From Eubacterium limosum (lineage in GTDB: Bacteria > Bacillota > Clostridia > Eubacteriales > Eubacteriaceae), in assembly GCF_000807675.2 (NCBI RefSeq), contig NZ_CP019962.1, positions 558,001 to 622,000 on the forward strand: a stretch of 64,000 bases of DNA. Direction: 5' to 3'. Shown piece by piece: positions 25,797 through 34,292 of the stretch. A program made the translations under genes and the position numbers. Numbering within the stretch: the stretch's first letter is position 1; every line of letters begins with the position of its first letter. The notes under the pieces are model-generated. The model did no database searches, was not told where the DNA came from, and was given only the letters and a program-made list of their open reading frames with translations.

Positions 25797-25832
25797 AAAA
25801 ACAGCGAATCTCCACGAAACCGCTGCTTTCTT
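25797..25832 (-). terminator. terminator of the radical SAM operon
   Basis: On the minus strand CAGCG...CGCTG with a 14-nt loop is followed by seven T residues. Confidence 0.75.
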
Positions 25833-25838
25833 CTAATC

Positions 25839-26924
25839 TCACTTTAAAAGAGCCTGCACCTGAGCCCGCTTCTGGAAGAGCGCGCAGCCGCCGTCATGCT
25901 CACCGCCTACCAGCGATTCCTGTTGCAGACGGGTAAAAAACGGTGAATCCAGAACCTCCAGTAGTGTGTAATCCCTCAGACTTCTGTCCGAATAGGGTGA
26001 AAATGGGCAGGCCTCTGCCGCGCCATATGCATTGATATGAAAAAATCCCCGACCGGCTGCCAGACAGCCGCCCATATGCTTTTCGTCACCAGGAAATGAG
26101 AGAAAGATCATCCCCGGGAAGGCTTCCCTCAGCGCGGCCTGCCGCCGCTCTAAAACAGCCCGCTCAGCTTCTGAAGGCGCCAGCGGCTCACTGCTCTCCT
26201 CTACTGGCACATATTCCACAAAGAAAACAAGACGGCAGCCCTGGCTGTCAAGCTTTTTAATAAAAGCGTCGCCAGCAACTGTATGGAGATTTTCAGTGGT
26301 GACCGTGATGGACACGCCAAAGAGGACCCCTCTTTGGCTGAGGCGCTCCATAACCTCCTGAACTGCCCTGTGTGTTCCCTCACCGCGGCGGTCATCGGTC
26401 TGTACCTTGTCGCCCTCAATACTGATAACTGGTATCAGATGCCGGTTCTTTTCAAAAAAATCCGCTGTGTCTTCGTCAATCAACAGACCATTGGTAAAAA
26501 CCGGAAAGACCATCTCCTTTACACAGGCAGCCGCTTCCAGCACATCCCACCGCATGAGCGGCTCGCCTCCTGCCAGAAGATTAAAAGAAACACCGAGCCC
26601 AGCGGCTTCCTCAAATATTTTCTGCCATTCTTCAGCGGTCAGCGCTTTTTCTTCGCTCGCGCTGCAGATACCGTTTGCCCGTGCATAACAGCCCTTGCAG
26701 TGAAGGTTACACTCTGTGGCAATGCTTGAGATCAAAAACGGCGGAATATGGCGCCCCTGTTTTTCAGCAGCCTCACGCTTCTTCATGGCCCGCACAAGCC
26801 TGTCCCGAAGCTTAAAAATAAAAGCTGTCTCCTTCGGATTTTTAAGGGTTCCTCTCACAACACCGGCCGCCAGTTTCTCAATGGCACGGTTCATATATCG
26901 GGTAAGCTCACTATTCTGCTTCAT
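25839..26924 (-). CDS. radical SAM protein of unknown function
   Basis: This 361-residue enzyme has the radical SAM triad CNLHCKGC (CxxxCxxC) near residue 70, a GGEPLMRWDVL motif and later strands typical of the TIM-barrel core. The C-terminal third has further cysteines (GGCLAAG, EACPFSP, GGCALF), which may ligate an auxiliary cluster as in SPASM-type enzymes. Its first 14 bases overlap the end of the TetR gene, so the two are coupled. The substrate is unknown. The neighbouring TetR and ABC exporter give no clear clue. Confidence 0.88.
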   Translation of the reverse strand: MKQNSELTRYMNRAIEKLAAGVVRGTLKNPKETAFIFKLRDRLVRAMKKREAAEKQGRHIPPFLISSIATECNLHCKGCYARANGICSASEEKALTAEEWQKIFEEAAGLGVSFNLLAGGEPLMRWDVLEAAACVKEMVFPVFTNGLLIDEDTADFFEKNRHLIPVISIEGDKVQTDDRRGEGTHRAVQEVMERLSQRGVLFGVSITVTTENLHTVAGDAFIKKLDSQGCRLVFFVEYVPVEESSEPLAPSEAERAVLERRQAALREAFPGMIFLSFPGDEKHMGGCLAAGRGFFHINAYGAAEACPFSPYSDRSLRDYTLLEVLDSPFFTRLQQESLVGGEHDGGCALFQKRAQVQALLK

Positions 26925-27549
26925 GACGCTTCACCCGCACATCATAGAGTGCTGCAAACTGCCGGACATGTCTCTCCAGAGTCTGCAGCACTGCTTTCAT
27001 ATCTGTAACCCCAGGCTCATACTGGTTGAAAAGCATGTAAATGGGGCTGTAGAACTGCAGCGCAGCCATTTTGGGGTCTGCCCTGACAAAATAGCCATTA
27101 TCAATCATCCAGCCAAAGAGCTGCGCCTGATAATCGAGGGCGCCGTCAACAAACATTTTCTGGTAAATGGCCTGAACCTTCTCATTGTTAAAACGCTCAA
27201 TGGACAGCATCCTGAAAAACTTAAAAAAGTAATCATCAGAGAGATAATGCTCTACCGATGCCAGTACCATTTCAACCAGACTGTCAATGGTCTTCATATA
27301 GGCCATATTCTCAATGATGTTTCCCTCAAGATGCTTCGGTGAAGCAAAATGGCTGAAAAAGGCGTCTGCCCGGGTATCATAGGTCTCTACAAGCTCGTCA
27401 AAAATAGCCTGCTTACCCTTATAATGATTGTAAATGGAGCTTTCCTTGATGCCGGTGGCTCTGGCAATGTCCCGAACCGATACGGCGCTGTAGCCCTTTG
27501 CGCTGAACAATGTCAGCGCTTCGCAGGCGATCCTTTCCCTGGTGTTCAT
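26911..27549 (-). CDS. TetR family transcriptional regulator
   Basis: This 212-residue regulator has a TetR helix-turn-helix (ALTLFSAKGYSAVSVRDIARATGIKESSIYNHYKGKQAIFDEL, about 10-52) and an all-helical ligand domain. GAGGAG lies seven bases before the ATG at 27549, better than the TTG or ATG upstream. Two palindromes in its own promoter indicate autorepression. It is co-transcribed with the radical SAM gene, and the ABC-2 exporter genes lie upstream on the same strand. Confidence 0.92.
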   Translation of the reverse strand: MNTRERIACEALTLFSAKGYSAVSVRDIARATGIKESSIYNHYKGKQAIFDELVETYDTRADAFFSHFASPKHLEGNIIENMAYMKTIDSLVEMVLASVEHYLSDDYFFKFFRMLSIERFNNEKVQAIYQKMFVDGALDYQAQLFGWMIDNGYFVRADPKMAALQFYSPIYMLFNQYEPGVTDMKAVLQTLERHVRQFAALYDVRVKRHEAE

Positions 27550-27570
27550 AATCATTCTCCTCAATAAAAA

Positions 27571-27614
27571 AACTAACGATCGTTAGTTTTTATTATATGC
27601 GAACGATCGTTAGT
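27571..27614. promoter_or_regulatory. two TetR operators
   Basis: AACTAACGATCGTTAGTT (27571-27588) is a perfect 18-bp palindrome. A second site at 27597-27614 shares the core AACGATCGTTAGTT with a weaker left arm. One covers the promoter spacer and one lies just downstream of the -10 box. Confidence 0.85.
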
Positions 27615-27621
27615 TTGTCAA
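27592..27621 (-). promoter_or_regulatory. sigma-A promoter of tetR and the radical SAM gene
   Basis: On the minus strand TTGACA (27621-27616) and TATAAT (27597-27592) are 18 bp apart, with a TetR operator filling the spacer. Confidence 0.88.
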
Positions 27622-27637
27622 CAAACCTTAAGGAATT

Positions 27638-28384
27638 TTATTCCCATCTGAAAAAACGGATGGATACAACAACGCAGATGACTGCCAGGATAACCATCAC
27701 CGCAACCGGCACTGCGGCGTTTTCGATGGGCAGTCCCAGCGCGGCGTTTTTCATGAGCTTCACGCCCTGCGTCAGGGGCATAATATCCGCCACATGCTGC
27801 AGAGCCGGGGGCATAACCTCATAGGGCAGCGTTGCGCCAGAAAAAATCAGCATCGGAAAATAAAGAACCGTGCACAGCAGGTTAGCTGTCTTGATATTTC
27901 CAGCCACGCTCGCCACCAGCATTCCCAGGCTGTAGATGGAAACTGTGACGAGCAGAAAGGACAAACCAAAATAAAGGAAGGAGCCTCCCTCCCATCCACC
28001 GCCAAACATCCGGCAAATTCCATAAACCATTGCCATAGCCGCGAGGGCGTAAACAAAATTGACAACCATCTGCACAAAGAGCAGCATTCCCGGACTAACA
28101 GGCGTTACCTCAAAGCGTTTGAGTATTTTTCGGTGTCGGTAATCTGCCAGAGCCAGGGGCAGCCCCATCAGGCCTGTGGCGCAGATACCAATGCCTGAGA
28201 GCGCCCCGAAGGATTGGGCCATAAACGAATAACCCGCTCCGTCAAATGCGGGCTTTGCTCCATAGATAACACCGATAATCACAGCCACAACAGCCGGCGA
28301 AAAAAGGCCGAAAAGAACCAGGTTCATGGCCCTGACGGAAAGCTTGAACTCGATCCAGAATAAACTTTTAAACGCGCGCATCAT
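27638..28384 (-). CDS. ABC-2 type transporter permease
   Basis: This 248-residue protein has six predicted membrane helices in the ABC-2 exporter pattern, including the conserved late motif FSGATLPYEVMPPALQHVADIMPLTQGV. It forms the channel for the ATPase whose gene overlaps its 5' end by 17 bases. GGGAGGTGACG precedes the ATG at 28384. The pair resembles drug or lipid exporters regulated by TetR proteins. The cargo is unknown. Confidence 0.9.
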   Translation of the reverse strand: MMRAFKSLFWIEFKLSVRAMNLVLFGLFSPAVVAVIIGVIYGAKPAFDGAGYSFMAQSFGALSGIGICATGLMGLPLALADYRHRKILKRFEVTPVSPGMLLFVQMVVNFVYALAAMAMVYGICRMFGGGWEGGSFLYFGLSFLLVTVSIYSLGMLVASVAGNIKTANLLCTVLYFPMLIFSGATLPYEVMPPALQHVADIMPLTQGVKLMKNAALGLPIENAAVPVAVMVILAVICVVVSIRFFRWE

Positions 28385-29096
28385 CGTCACCTCCCGTATA
28401 CCAGAGATAAGCCTCCTCAAAGCAGCTGCAAGGGCTTCCCTCTGTTATCTCTCCTATGGTTCCGCAGATCTGGGGCTCTCCCTTTTTCAGAATTAACGCC
28501 CGGTCACACAAAACCTCCACTTCATCCATAAAATGAGAGGTCAGCACAATGGTCAGACCACCCTTTTTCAATTCCTTCAGATACTGCCAGACCTCCCGGC
28601 GTGCCCGGGTGTCCAGCCCGGTAGTCAGCTCGTCCAGAAATACCAGCTCAGGGTTGGGGATCAATGCCAGCAGAACGGAGAGACGCTGGCGTTCTCCGCC
28701 GGACAGCTGGCTTACCTCCTGTTTTTCAAGCCCCTGTATGTCAAATACCGCGAGCAGTCTCTGCCAGTCTGCGGGTTGTCTGTAAAGAGCAGCTGTCATC
28801 CGGCAGACCTCTCCCACCCGGATTTTATCCTGATAGCCTGTCTCCTGAAACTGGACGCCGACACGTTCAAAAAGTGTTTTTCTCCCTTCAGACGGGTTTA
28901 TCCCCAAAATTTCCACAGTTCCGGCGCTTGCTTTCTTCACGCCCAGCATACACTCAATACTGGTGCTCTTCCCCGCACCGTTTGGGCCGAGGAGTCCAAA
29001 GACTTCCCCCCGGGCTACGCTCAGGCTCAGGCCGCTTACTGCCGTCACACTGCCATAGTTTTTACTCAGGTTCTGTACCTGTAAAACCTTTTCCAT
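28368..29096 (-). CDS. ABC exporter ATP-binding protein
   Basis: This 242-residue CcmA/DrrA-type ATPase has Walker A GPNGAGKST, signature QLSGGERQRLSVLLAL and Walker B LVFLDELTTGLD, where the usual DEP is DEL. AAGGAGG lies eight bases before the ATG. It partners the ABC-2 permease downstream. The structured repeat copy B and its terminator lie upstream. Confidence 0.93.
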   Translation of the reverse strand: MEKVLQVQNLSKNYGSVTAVSGLSLSVARGEVFGLLGPNGAGKSTSIECMLGVKKASAGTVEILGINPSEGRKTLFERVGVQFQETGYQDKIRVGEVCRMTAALYRQPADWQRLLAVFDIQGLEKQEVSQLSGGERQRLSVLLALIPNPELVFLDELTTGLDTRARREVWQYLKELKKGGLTIVLTSHFMDEVEVLCDRALILKKGEPQICGTIGEITEGSPCSCFEEAYLWYTGGDDDARV

Positions 29097-29229
29097 TTTT
29101 GCACCTCCTTTTTATCTCTGCCAGGAGATTATACCCCGCCGCAGAAAAAGGTGCTTGACCACCCTTGCTAAAATAAAATTTATCCACAGATACCCCGAAA
29201 ATCCTCCACATATCCACAATTTTTCCCAA

Positions 29230-29251
29230 TAAAAAACGGCCAAAGCCGCTT
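29230..29251 (-). terminator. terminator adjoining structured element copy B
   Basis: On the minus strand AAGCGGC-TTTG-GCCGTTT with a T-run forms a terminator. Its 5' arm overlaps the 3' outer arm of the structured element, so the two structures exclude each other. Confidence 0.75.
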
Positions 29252-29492
29252 CAGAGTATCCAAAAACCTGGGAGACGAAGCCTTTTACCTAAGGAAGAAA
29301 AAAGTGTCCTGCGGGCATTACCCCTACAACAGTATCTTCTTCTCAAAGTAGACGCTTTATCTCGCCAATGTCCGGCTGTGCCGGTAGTGCGACACAACTC
29401 CTGGCCGTTATCCACAGCGCCTGGACCTTTTTTCTTATCTGGATAAAAGGCGCAGTCTCGGACTATGACACTTTTTTGGCAGTCTGAAGCGG
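29246..29492 (-). repeat. structured intergenic repeat element, copy B
   Basis: This second copy of the element at 10724-11016 has inner arms at 29274-29309 and 29423-29457 with the same core. Its outer arms CCGCTTCAGA (29246-29255) and TCTGAAGCGG (29483-29492) are complementary but differ in sequence from copy A. A local hairpin GCGGTC-AGA-GACCGC (29489-29503) and the terminator at 29230-29251 compete with the outer stem. It sits downstream of the AraC gene and upstream of the ABC exporter. Confidence 0.65.
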
Positions 29493-29536
29493 TCAGAGAC
29501 CGCATTTCATCAAATTTGTAGTATAATTTTCCATTC

Positions 29537-30454
29537 TCAATTTTCCATTTTTCCCCTTACCGGACGGGCCTCAATATATCCACGGTATCCCTGGGGCTCC
29601 AGCTGAAAACGCGGGCCATCATTATCTGCCCACTCGAAACCGTAGAGCTCAGGCTCATAGCTGTCGATTACCGCCTCGATATCCTTGACCGCCTGATAAA
29701 ACTTTTCATCCTCAAAGGGTTCTCCCTGAAAGACCATCATTTTACAGGGGGGCAGTTCAATTAAATCGAATCCCTCGGCCACCGGCCCGTCATAATCCAC
29801 AGGAAGCTCTACCCCCTGTGCATAACGCCCGGCATGCGCAGGGCGGAAGCGCTCAGGCATCCACAGTCCCACCGGCTCGTATAAGGCCTCCTTGACACTG
29901 CACAGCACGCCCCAGATATCGCAGCCGACCTCCTCGCAATAAGCAAAGTACTCTCCGGCCGATTTTGCCCATTTAACCATCAGCTTACGGGCAGGCCTTT
30001 CAATAACCTGGACAAAAACCGTGTCGATCTGTTTTTCATAAATTTTCATGCGTTCTTCTCCCTCCTTCATGGTGAGATACCAGTCCTTTACCGGATCTGG
30101 CATAAACAGCTTGATCGGCGGAGGATTTTTGCTGTAGCGGTGGGGTGTAATGCCAAAGGCCTTTGAAAAGGCCCGGGTAAACCCTTCATGGCTGTCAAAG
30201 ACAAAATCCAGAGCCACATCCACCACCTTCACCTTTTCTTCGTCCCGCAGCTTAAGGGCTGCCTTGCTCAGGCGCAGGGCCCGGATATAGTCAAAGGGTG
30301 ATTTACCCGTCAGCTCTTTAAAAATCCTGGAGCAGTGGAAGGGTGAGTAGCCCGCACAATCGGCCAACTCCTTCAGTGTGATGGTTTCTGTCATATGATT
30401 TTTGATGTAATCCTGCATCCTCTGGACTGCCAGTATTTTTTCTTCCCGTTTCAT
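29537..30454 (-). CDS. AraC family regulator with GyrI-like effector domain
   Basis: This 305-residue regulator has two AraC helix-turn-helix motifs in the first 105 residues (ITLKELADCAGYSPFHCSRIFKELTGKSPFDYIRALRLSKA and VVDVALDFVFDSHEGFTRAFSKAFGITPHRY). They are joined to a GyrI-like small-molecule-binding domain (about 140-300). Such proteins, like Rob and SoxS-type fusions, often control multidrug responses. GGAGGTGAG precedes the ATG. A frameshifted relative lies at 46714-47570. Confidence 0.9.
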   Translation of the reverse strand: MKREEKILAVQRMQDYIKNHMTETITLKELADCAGYSPFHCSRIFKELTGKSPFDYIRALRLSKAALKLRDEEKVKVVDVALDFVFDSHEGFTRAFSKAFGITPHRYSKNPPPIKLFMPDPVKDWYLTMKEGEERMKIYEKQIDTVFVQVIERPARKLMVKWAKSAGEYFAYCEEVGCDIWGVLCSVKEALYEPVGLWMPERFRPAHAGRYAQGVELPVDYDGPVAEGFDLIELPPCKMMVFQGEPFEDEKFYQAVKDIEAVIDSYEPELYGFEWADNDGPRFQLEPQGYRGYIEARPVRGKMEN

Positions 30455-30523
30455 CAGCTCACCTCCGTTTTACCAGTATAGACCTGTTTCTCAGGAGATT
30501 CTTGACCGCATTTGCGAAAATCT

Positions 30524-31387
30524 TTAATTTGCTTCAAGCGTCAGCGGCATACCGATCACAATGGCTCTGGAATCCGGTCCGTGACCAATTTGTCTTGTTT
30601 TGACAATGGGCATTGCATCGTTTCGGACAACCTCTTTTACAAGGTCTCCGATCTCAGGTTTTTCCTCCGCCTCCTCCATCTTGGTGAAGCTTCCCAGAAT
30701 AATTCCGTTTATCTTGTCAAAAACGCCCATCTGGCGGTACTGGTTGAGCAGTGAAACCATCCGGTCTGCGCCGCCGCTGTAGCTCTCCAGGAAAAGCAGC
30801 TTTTCTGAAAAATCCGGCAAATAGGGCGTTCCTGCCAGCTTCAGGAAGCAGCGGATATTGCCGCCGACCACCACCCCCTCCATATGGCTGCCCTGCAGAA
30901 ACGCATAGTCAAAATCGAACAGGGCCCGCCCGCCCTGGAAAAGGGAGTCCTTAAAGCGGCTGAACTGTTCGATCCGGAAGTCATAGATCAGGTTTCTGAT
31001 CTGGTAGAGAGTGCCCGGATGGCCGGTTTCCTTATAGATGGCGTTGATCACGGCCGTCACATCGCTGTAGCCAAAGAAGGGCTTAGCATTGTCCTTAAGC
31101 ACCTGGTAGTCCAGATATTCCAGCACCTCATTGGCGAGGTCACCGCCTGACAGATCAAAAATCGCTTTAATCGTATTGTCACTGTAAAAATCCATCAGCG
31201 CTCTGGCCTTTTCCTGGGCTGTTCCGCTGAAGAAACGTGATTTTTCAAAAATATAAGGACTGCAGACGGGGTCCAGGCCTGCCTGTCTCAGGGTTTCAAG
31301 TAGTTTTTCCACATGGGTCCGGTTGGCGGCGGGCTGCGCGTTAGAACAGGCCACGATGCCAACTTTATCTCCGGCTTTCAGTTTCAT
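30524..31387 (-). CDS. S66 family peptidase (LD-carboxypeptidase/MccF-like)
   Basis: This 287-residue serine peptidase has the S66 triad: Ser in FFGYSDVTAV (near 105), Glu in LLFLESY (near 200) and His in IGHGPDSRAI (near 270). The family covers muramoyl-tetrapeptide LD-carboxypeptidases of wall recycling and MccF-type enzymes that cleave microcin-like peptidyl-nucleotides. No signal peptide is present, so it acts in the cytosol. GAAGGGAG precedes the ATG. It is probably co-directional with, but not part of, the AraC gene's unit. Confidence 0.9.
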   Translation of the reverse strand: MKLKAGDKVGIVACSNAQPAANRTHVEKLLETLRQAGLDPVCSPYIFEKSRFFSGTAQEKARALMDFYSDNTIKAIFDLSGGDLANEVLEYLDYQVLKDNAKPFFGYSDVTAVINAIYKETGHPGTLYQIRNLIYDFRIEQFSRFKDSLFQGGRALFDFDYAFLQGSHMEGVVVGGNIRCFLKLAGTPYLPDFSEKLLFLESYSGGADRMVSLLNQYRQMGVFDKINGIILGSFTKMEEAEEKPEIGDLVKEVVRNDAMPIVKTRQIGHGPDSRAIVIGMPLTLEAN

Positions 31388-31504
31388 TTGTGTTGCTCCC
31401 TTCGTCAGTAAATTTGCCCTCCGCTCAGCACTGTGCCTTTACGAGGACATCTTATTTCCATTATAGTATGAACCCCGGTCTTTGTCTATTGTTAAGTTTT
31501 CGAC

Positions 31505-33544
31505 TTATTTTTTCGGCAATTTCAACAGACGCGCGTTAATGGCGACAATGATAGTGCTCAGCGACATCAGCACTGCCCCTGCCGCCGGGCTGATGACCAC
31601 GCCCTGGTAATAGAGCACACCCGCGGCCAACGGCAGAGCCACCACATTATAGGCTGTGGCCCAGATCAGATTTTGCACCATTTTCTTAAAAGTCGCCCGC
31701 GAGAGCTTTAGAATGCTGACCACATCCAGAGGATTGCTCTTGACCAGAATAACATCCGCGGTTTCAATGGCCACGCTGGTTCCGGCGCCGATGGCAATGC
31801 CGAGATCTGCCTTCGCCAGAGAAGGCGCGTCATTGACCCCGTCGCCGGTCATGGCAACCCTGCGCCCGTCGCGGTGAAGCGCATCAATCTTTGACGCCTT
31901 GTCACCCGGAAGCACCTCTGCAAACACCTTGCTGATGTCCAGCTGCCGCGCCGCGTAGTCTGCTGCCCTCTGGTTGTCTCCGGTAAGCATAATGGAAGTG
32001 ACATCCATCTGCTTCAGCTCATCTACAGCTTCCTTCGCTGTGGGGCGCACCACGTCGGATAAAGCGATGAAGCCCAGCAGCTTGTTGTCTCGGAGAATAA
32101 ACACAACGGTTTTTCCTTCTTTGGCAAGGCTGCTATAGGCTTTCTCATCAAACGCGACACCCTCGCGCTTCAGATAGCCTGGGCTGACAATCTTGACAGG
32201 CTGTCCATCCACGGTGGCCCGCAACCCTTCGCCAGTCAGGTTCTGATAATCTGTGACCCTGAGCGATGCCAGCTTCCTGTCTTTTCCTGCTTCCACAATC
32301 CCTCTGGCAATGGGGTGCTCCGAATTTGCCTCTACCGAAGCGGCAATGGCCAGAAGTTCATCCTGTGAAACGCAGTCGGCCTGTATATCTGTTACGCCAA
32401 AACTGCCTTCTGTCAGTGTGCCGGTTTTGTCGAACACCACCGCATCCAGATTTCGGGCATTTTCAAAGGCGGCACGGTTGCGGATCAGCAGTCCGTTTTT
32501 TGCCGCAAGGCTGGTCGATACTGAGGTTACAAGCGGCATGGCAAGGCCAAGGGCATGAGGACAGCAGATAATAATAACCGTCACTGCCCGGGTAACGGCA
32601 AAGTTCAGGTTTCCCTCAATGGCCATCCATGAAACAAAGGTGATAATACCAGTGACCAGCGCGATATAGAAGAGCCATTTAGCCGCCCTGTCCGCCAGCC
32701 GCTGCGTATTGGATTTAGAGGCCTGGGCATCCCGAACCAAACGGATCACCTGAGATAAAAAGGTTTCATCCCCGACATGGCTCACCTTAAATTTTAAAAT
32801 CCCGTCGCCATTGACAGAACCGCCAATCACATCATCACCCTTCCCTTTTTCAACAGGTACAGCTTCTCCGGTGATCATGGCCTCATTGACCTCTGAGCCT
32901 CCTTCATACACAACGCCGTCAATAGGGATTTTCTCCCCGGGCTTCACGAGGACTGCCTGTCCGGTTTTCAGGCTACTGACCGGCATATCCATGGTCTCGC
33001 CGTTATCCATAATCATATGGGCGTTTTCAGGCATGAGCCTGGCAAGCTCCTCCAAAGCCTTAGACGCGCCCATCACCGAGCGCATTTCAATCCAGTGGCC
33101 GAGCAGCATAATGACGATCAGGCTCGCCAGCTCCCAGAAAAAGTCTGATCCCTGTACACCAAATACCGTCGCCGCACTGTAGACATAGGCGACAATGATC
33201 GCCAGGGCAATCAAGGTCATCATGGCCGGAGATCTTTGTTTCAGTTCATCCCTGGCACCCTTGAGAAAAGGCCAGCCGCCGTAAAAAAACAAAAACGTTG
33301 ACAGGGCCAGCAGAACATAAGAATCCCCTGGAAAACGCCAGTCAACGCCTAAAAACATCTGTATCATGGGTGAAAGAACCATGATGGGAATCATCACAGT
33401 CAGGGACACCCAGAACCGTCTCTTGAAATCCTGAACCATCATGGCGTGGTGATCCATGCCGCCCATCTGCACAGACGAGTGGTCCATTTCGCCCATCCCC
33501 TCCATACTGTGGTTATGCTCCATTGTATGATGTGTATCGTTCAT
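31505..33544 (-). CDS. copB: CopB-type heavy-metal P-type ATPase
   Basis: This 679-residue P1B ATPase has an N-terminal tail rich in His and Met (first 35 residues), with no CxxC metal-binding domain. Its transmembrane metal motif is CPH (CCPHALGLAMP) near 330, followed by phosphorylation motif FDKTGTLTEG near 368, SEHP and TGDGVNDAPSLAKADLG. The CPH motif and the His-rich tail define the P1B-3 CopB branch, which exports copper or silver. No copper regulator or chaperone is adjacent. Confidence 0.92.
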   Translation of the reverse strand: MNDTHHTMEHNHSMEGMGEMDHSSVQMGGMDHHAMMVQDFKRRFWVSLTVMIPIMVLSPMIQMFLGVDWRFPGDSYVLLALSTFLFFYGGWPFLKGARDELKQRSPAMMTLIALAIIVAYVYSAATVFGVQGSDFFWELASLIVIMLLGHWIEMRSVMGASKALEELARLMPENAHMIMDNGETMDMPVSSLKTGQAVLVKPGEKIPIDGVVYEGGSEVNEAMITGEAVPVEKGKGDDVIGGSVNGDGILKFKVSHVGDETFLSQVIRLVRDAQASKSNTQRLADRAAKWLFYIALVTGIITFVSWMAIEGNLNFAVTRAVTVIIICCPHALGLAMPLVTSVSTSLAAKNGLLIRNRAAFENARNLDAVVFDKTGTLTEGSFGVTDIQADCVSQDELLAIAASVEANSEHPIARGIVEAGKDRKLASLRVTDYQNLTGEGLRATVDGQPVKIVSPGYLKREGVAFDEKAYSSLAKEGKTVVFILRDNKLLGFIALSDVVRPTAKEAVDELKQMDVTSIMLTGDNQRAADYAARQLDISKVFAEVLPGDKASKIDALHRDGRRVAMTGDGVNDAPSLAKADLGIAIGAGTSVAIETADVILVKSNPLDVVSILKLSRATFKKMVQNLIWATAYNVVALPLAAGVLYYQGVVISPAAGAVLMSLSTIIVAINARLLKLPKK

Positions 33545-33598
33545 GGTATCGCTCCTTTTTTAAAAGGTATATACCCTGAATTTTGGTTTCACATCATT

Positions 33599-34282
33599 TC
33601 ACACAATTCGCCCGTCCTTTACCACCACTGTCCGGCTGCCGCACTCAGCCGAATCGGCAGAGTGCGTGACCATAAGGATCGTCACGCCCCTTTCCCGGTT
33701 GATGCGCTGCAAAAGCGTCATGATCTCCCAGCCGGTCTTGCTGTCAAGGTTGCCGGTAGGCTCATCGGCAAACAGAATCTCCGGATCGTTGACCAAAGCA
33801 CGGGCAATGGCGACACGCTGCTGCTGACCGCCGGAAAGCTCACGCGGTGTGTGCTTTCTGCGGTCCGTAAGCCCCACGATTTCCAGAAGATCGTCAAGCC
33901 GGGGCTGTAAGTCACAGCGGCTCTTGCCATCCAAAAGCACAGACAGCAGAATATTTTCCTCAACCGTCAGATTTGGTATCAAATTATAAAACTGAAAGAC
34001 AAAACCAATATCTCTGCGGCGCATCAGGCTTTTCCGCTTGTCATCCCACTGTGAAATATCTTGCCCCTGCAGGATAACACTGCCGTCTGTGGGCTCATCA
34101 AGCCCTCCCAAAATATAGAGCAGTGTGCTTTTTCCAGAGCCGGATGGCCCCATGATGGATACAAATTCGCCCTGATATATTTCCAGGGAAATATTTTTCA
34201 GAACCGAAGCCGTCACTTCACCCATCTGGTAATCCTTAATGATATTGCGGGCTTCCACTGCTGTTTTTTTCATATGCTTCAT
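33599..34282 (-). CDS. MacB/LolD-type ABC transporter ATP-binding protein
   Basis: This 227-residue ATPase has Walker A GPSGSGKST, Q-loop FVFQFYNLIPNLTV, signature ELSGGQQQRVAIARAL and Walker B ILFADEPTGNLD, the pattern of MacB, LolD and BceA mechanotransmission ATPases. AAAGGAG supports the ATG at 34282, one of several in frame. It sits ten bases after the large FtsX-type permease and with it forms one transporter. Confidence 0.93.
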   Translation of the reverse strand: MKHMKKTAVEARNIIKDYQMGEVTASVLKNISLEIYQGEFVSIMGPSGSGKSTLLYILGGLDEPTDGSVILQGQDISQWDDKRKSLMRRRDIGFVFQFYNLIPNLTVEENILLSVLLDGKSRCDLQPRLDDLLEIVGLTDRRKHTPRELSGGQQQRVAIARALVNDPEILFADEPTGNLDSKTGWEIMTLLQRINRERGVTILMVTHSADSAECGSRTVVVKDGRIV

Positions 34283-34292
34283 TTTTTCTCCT

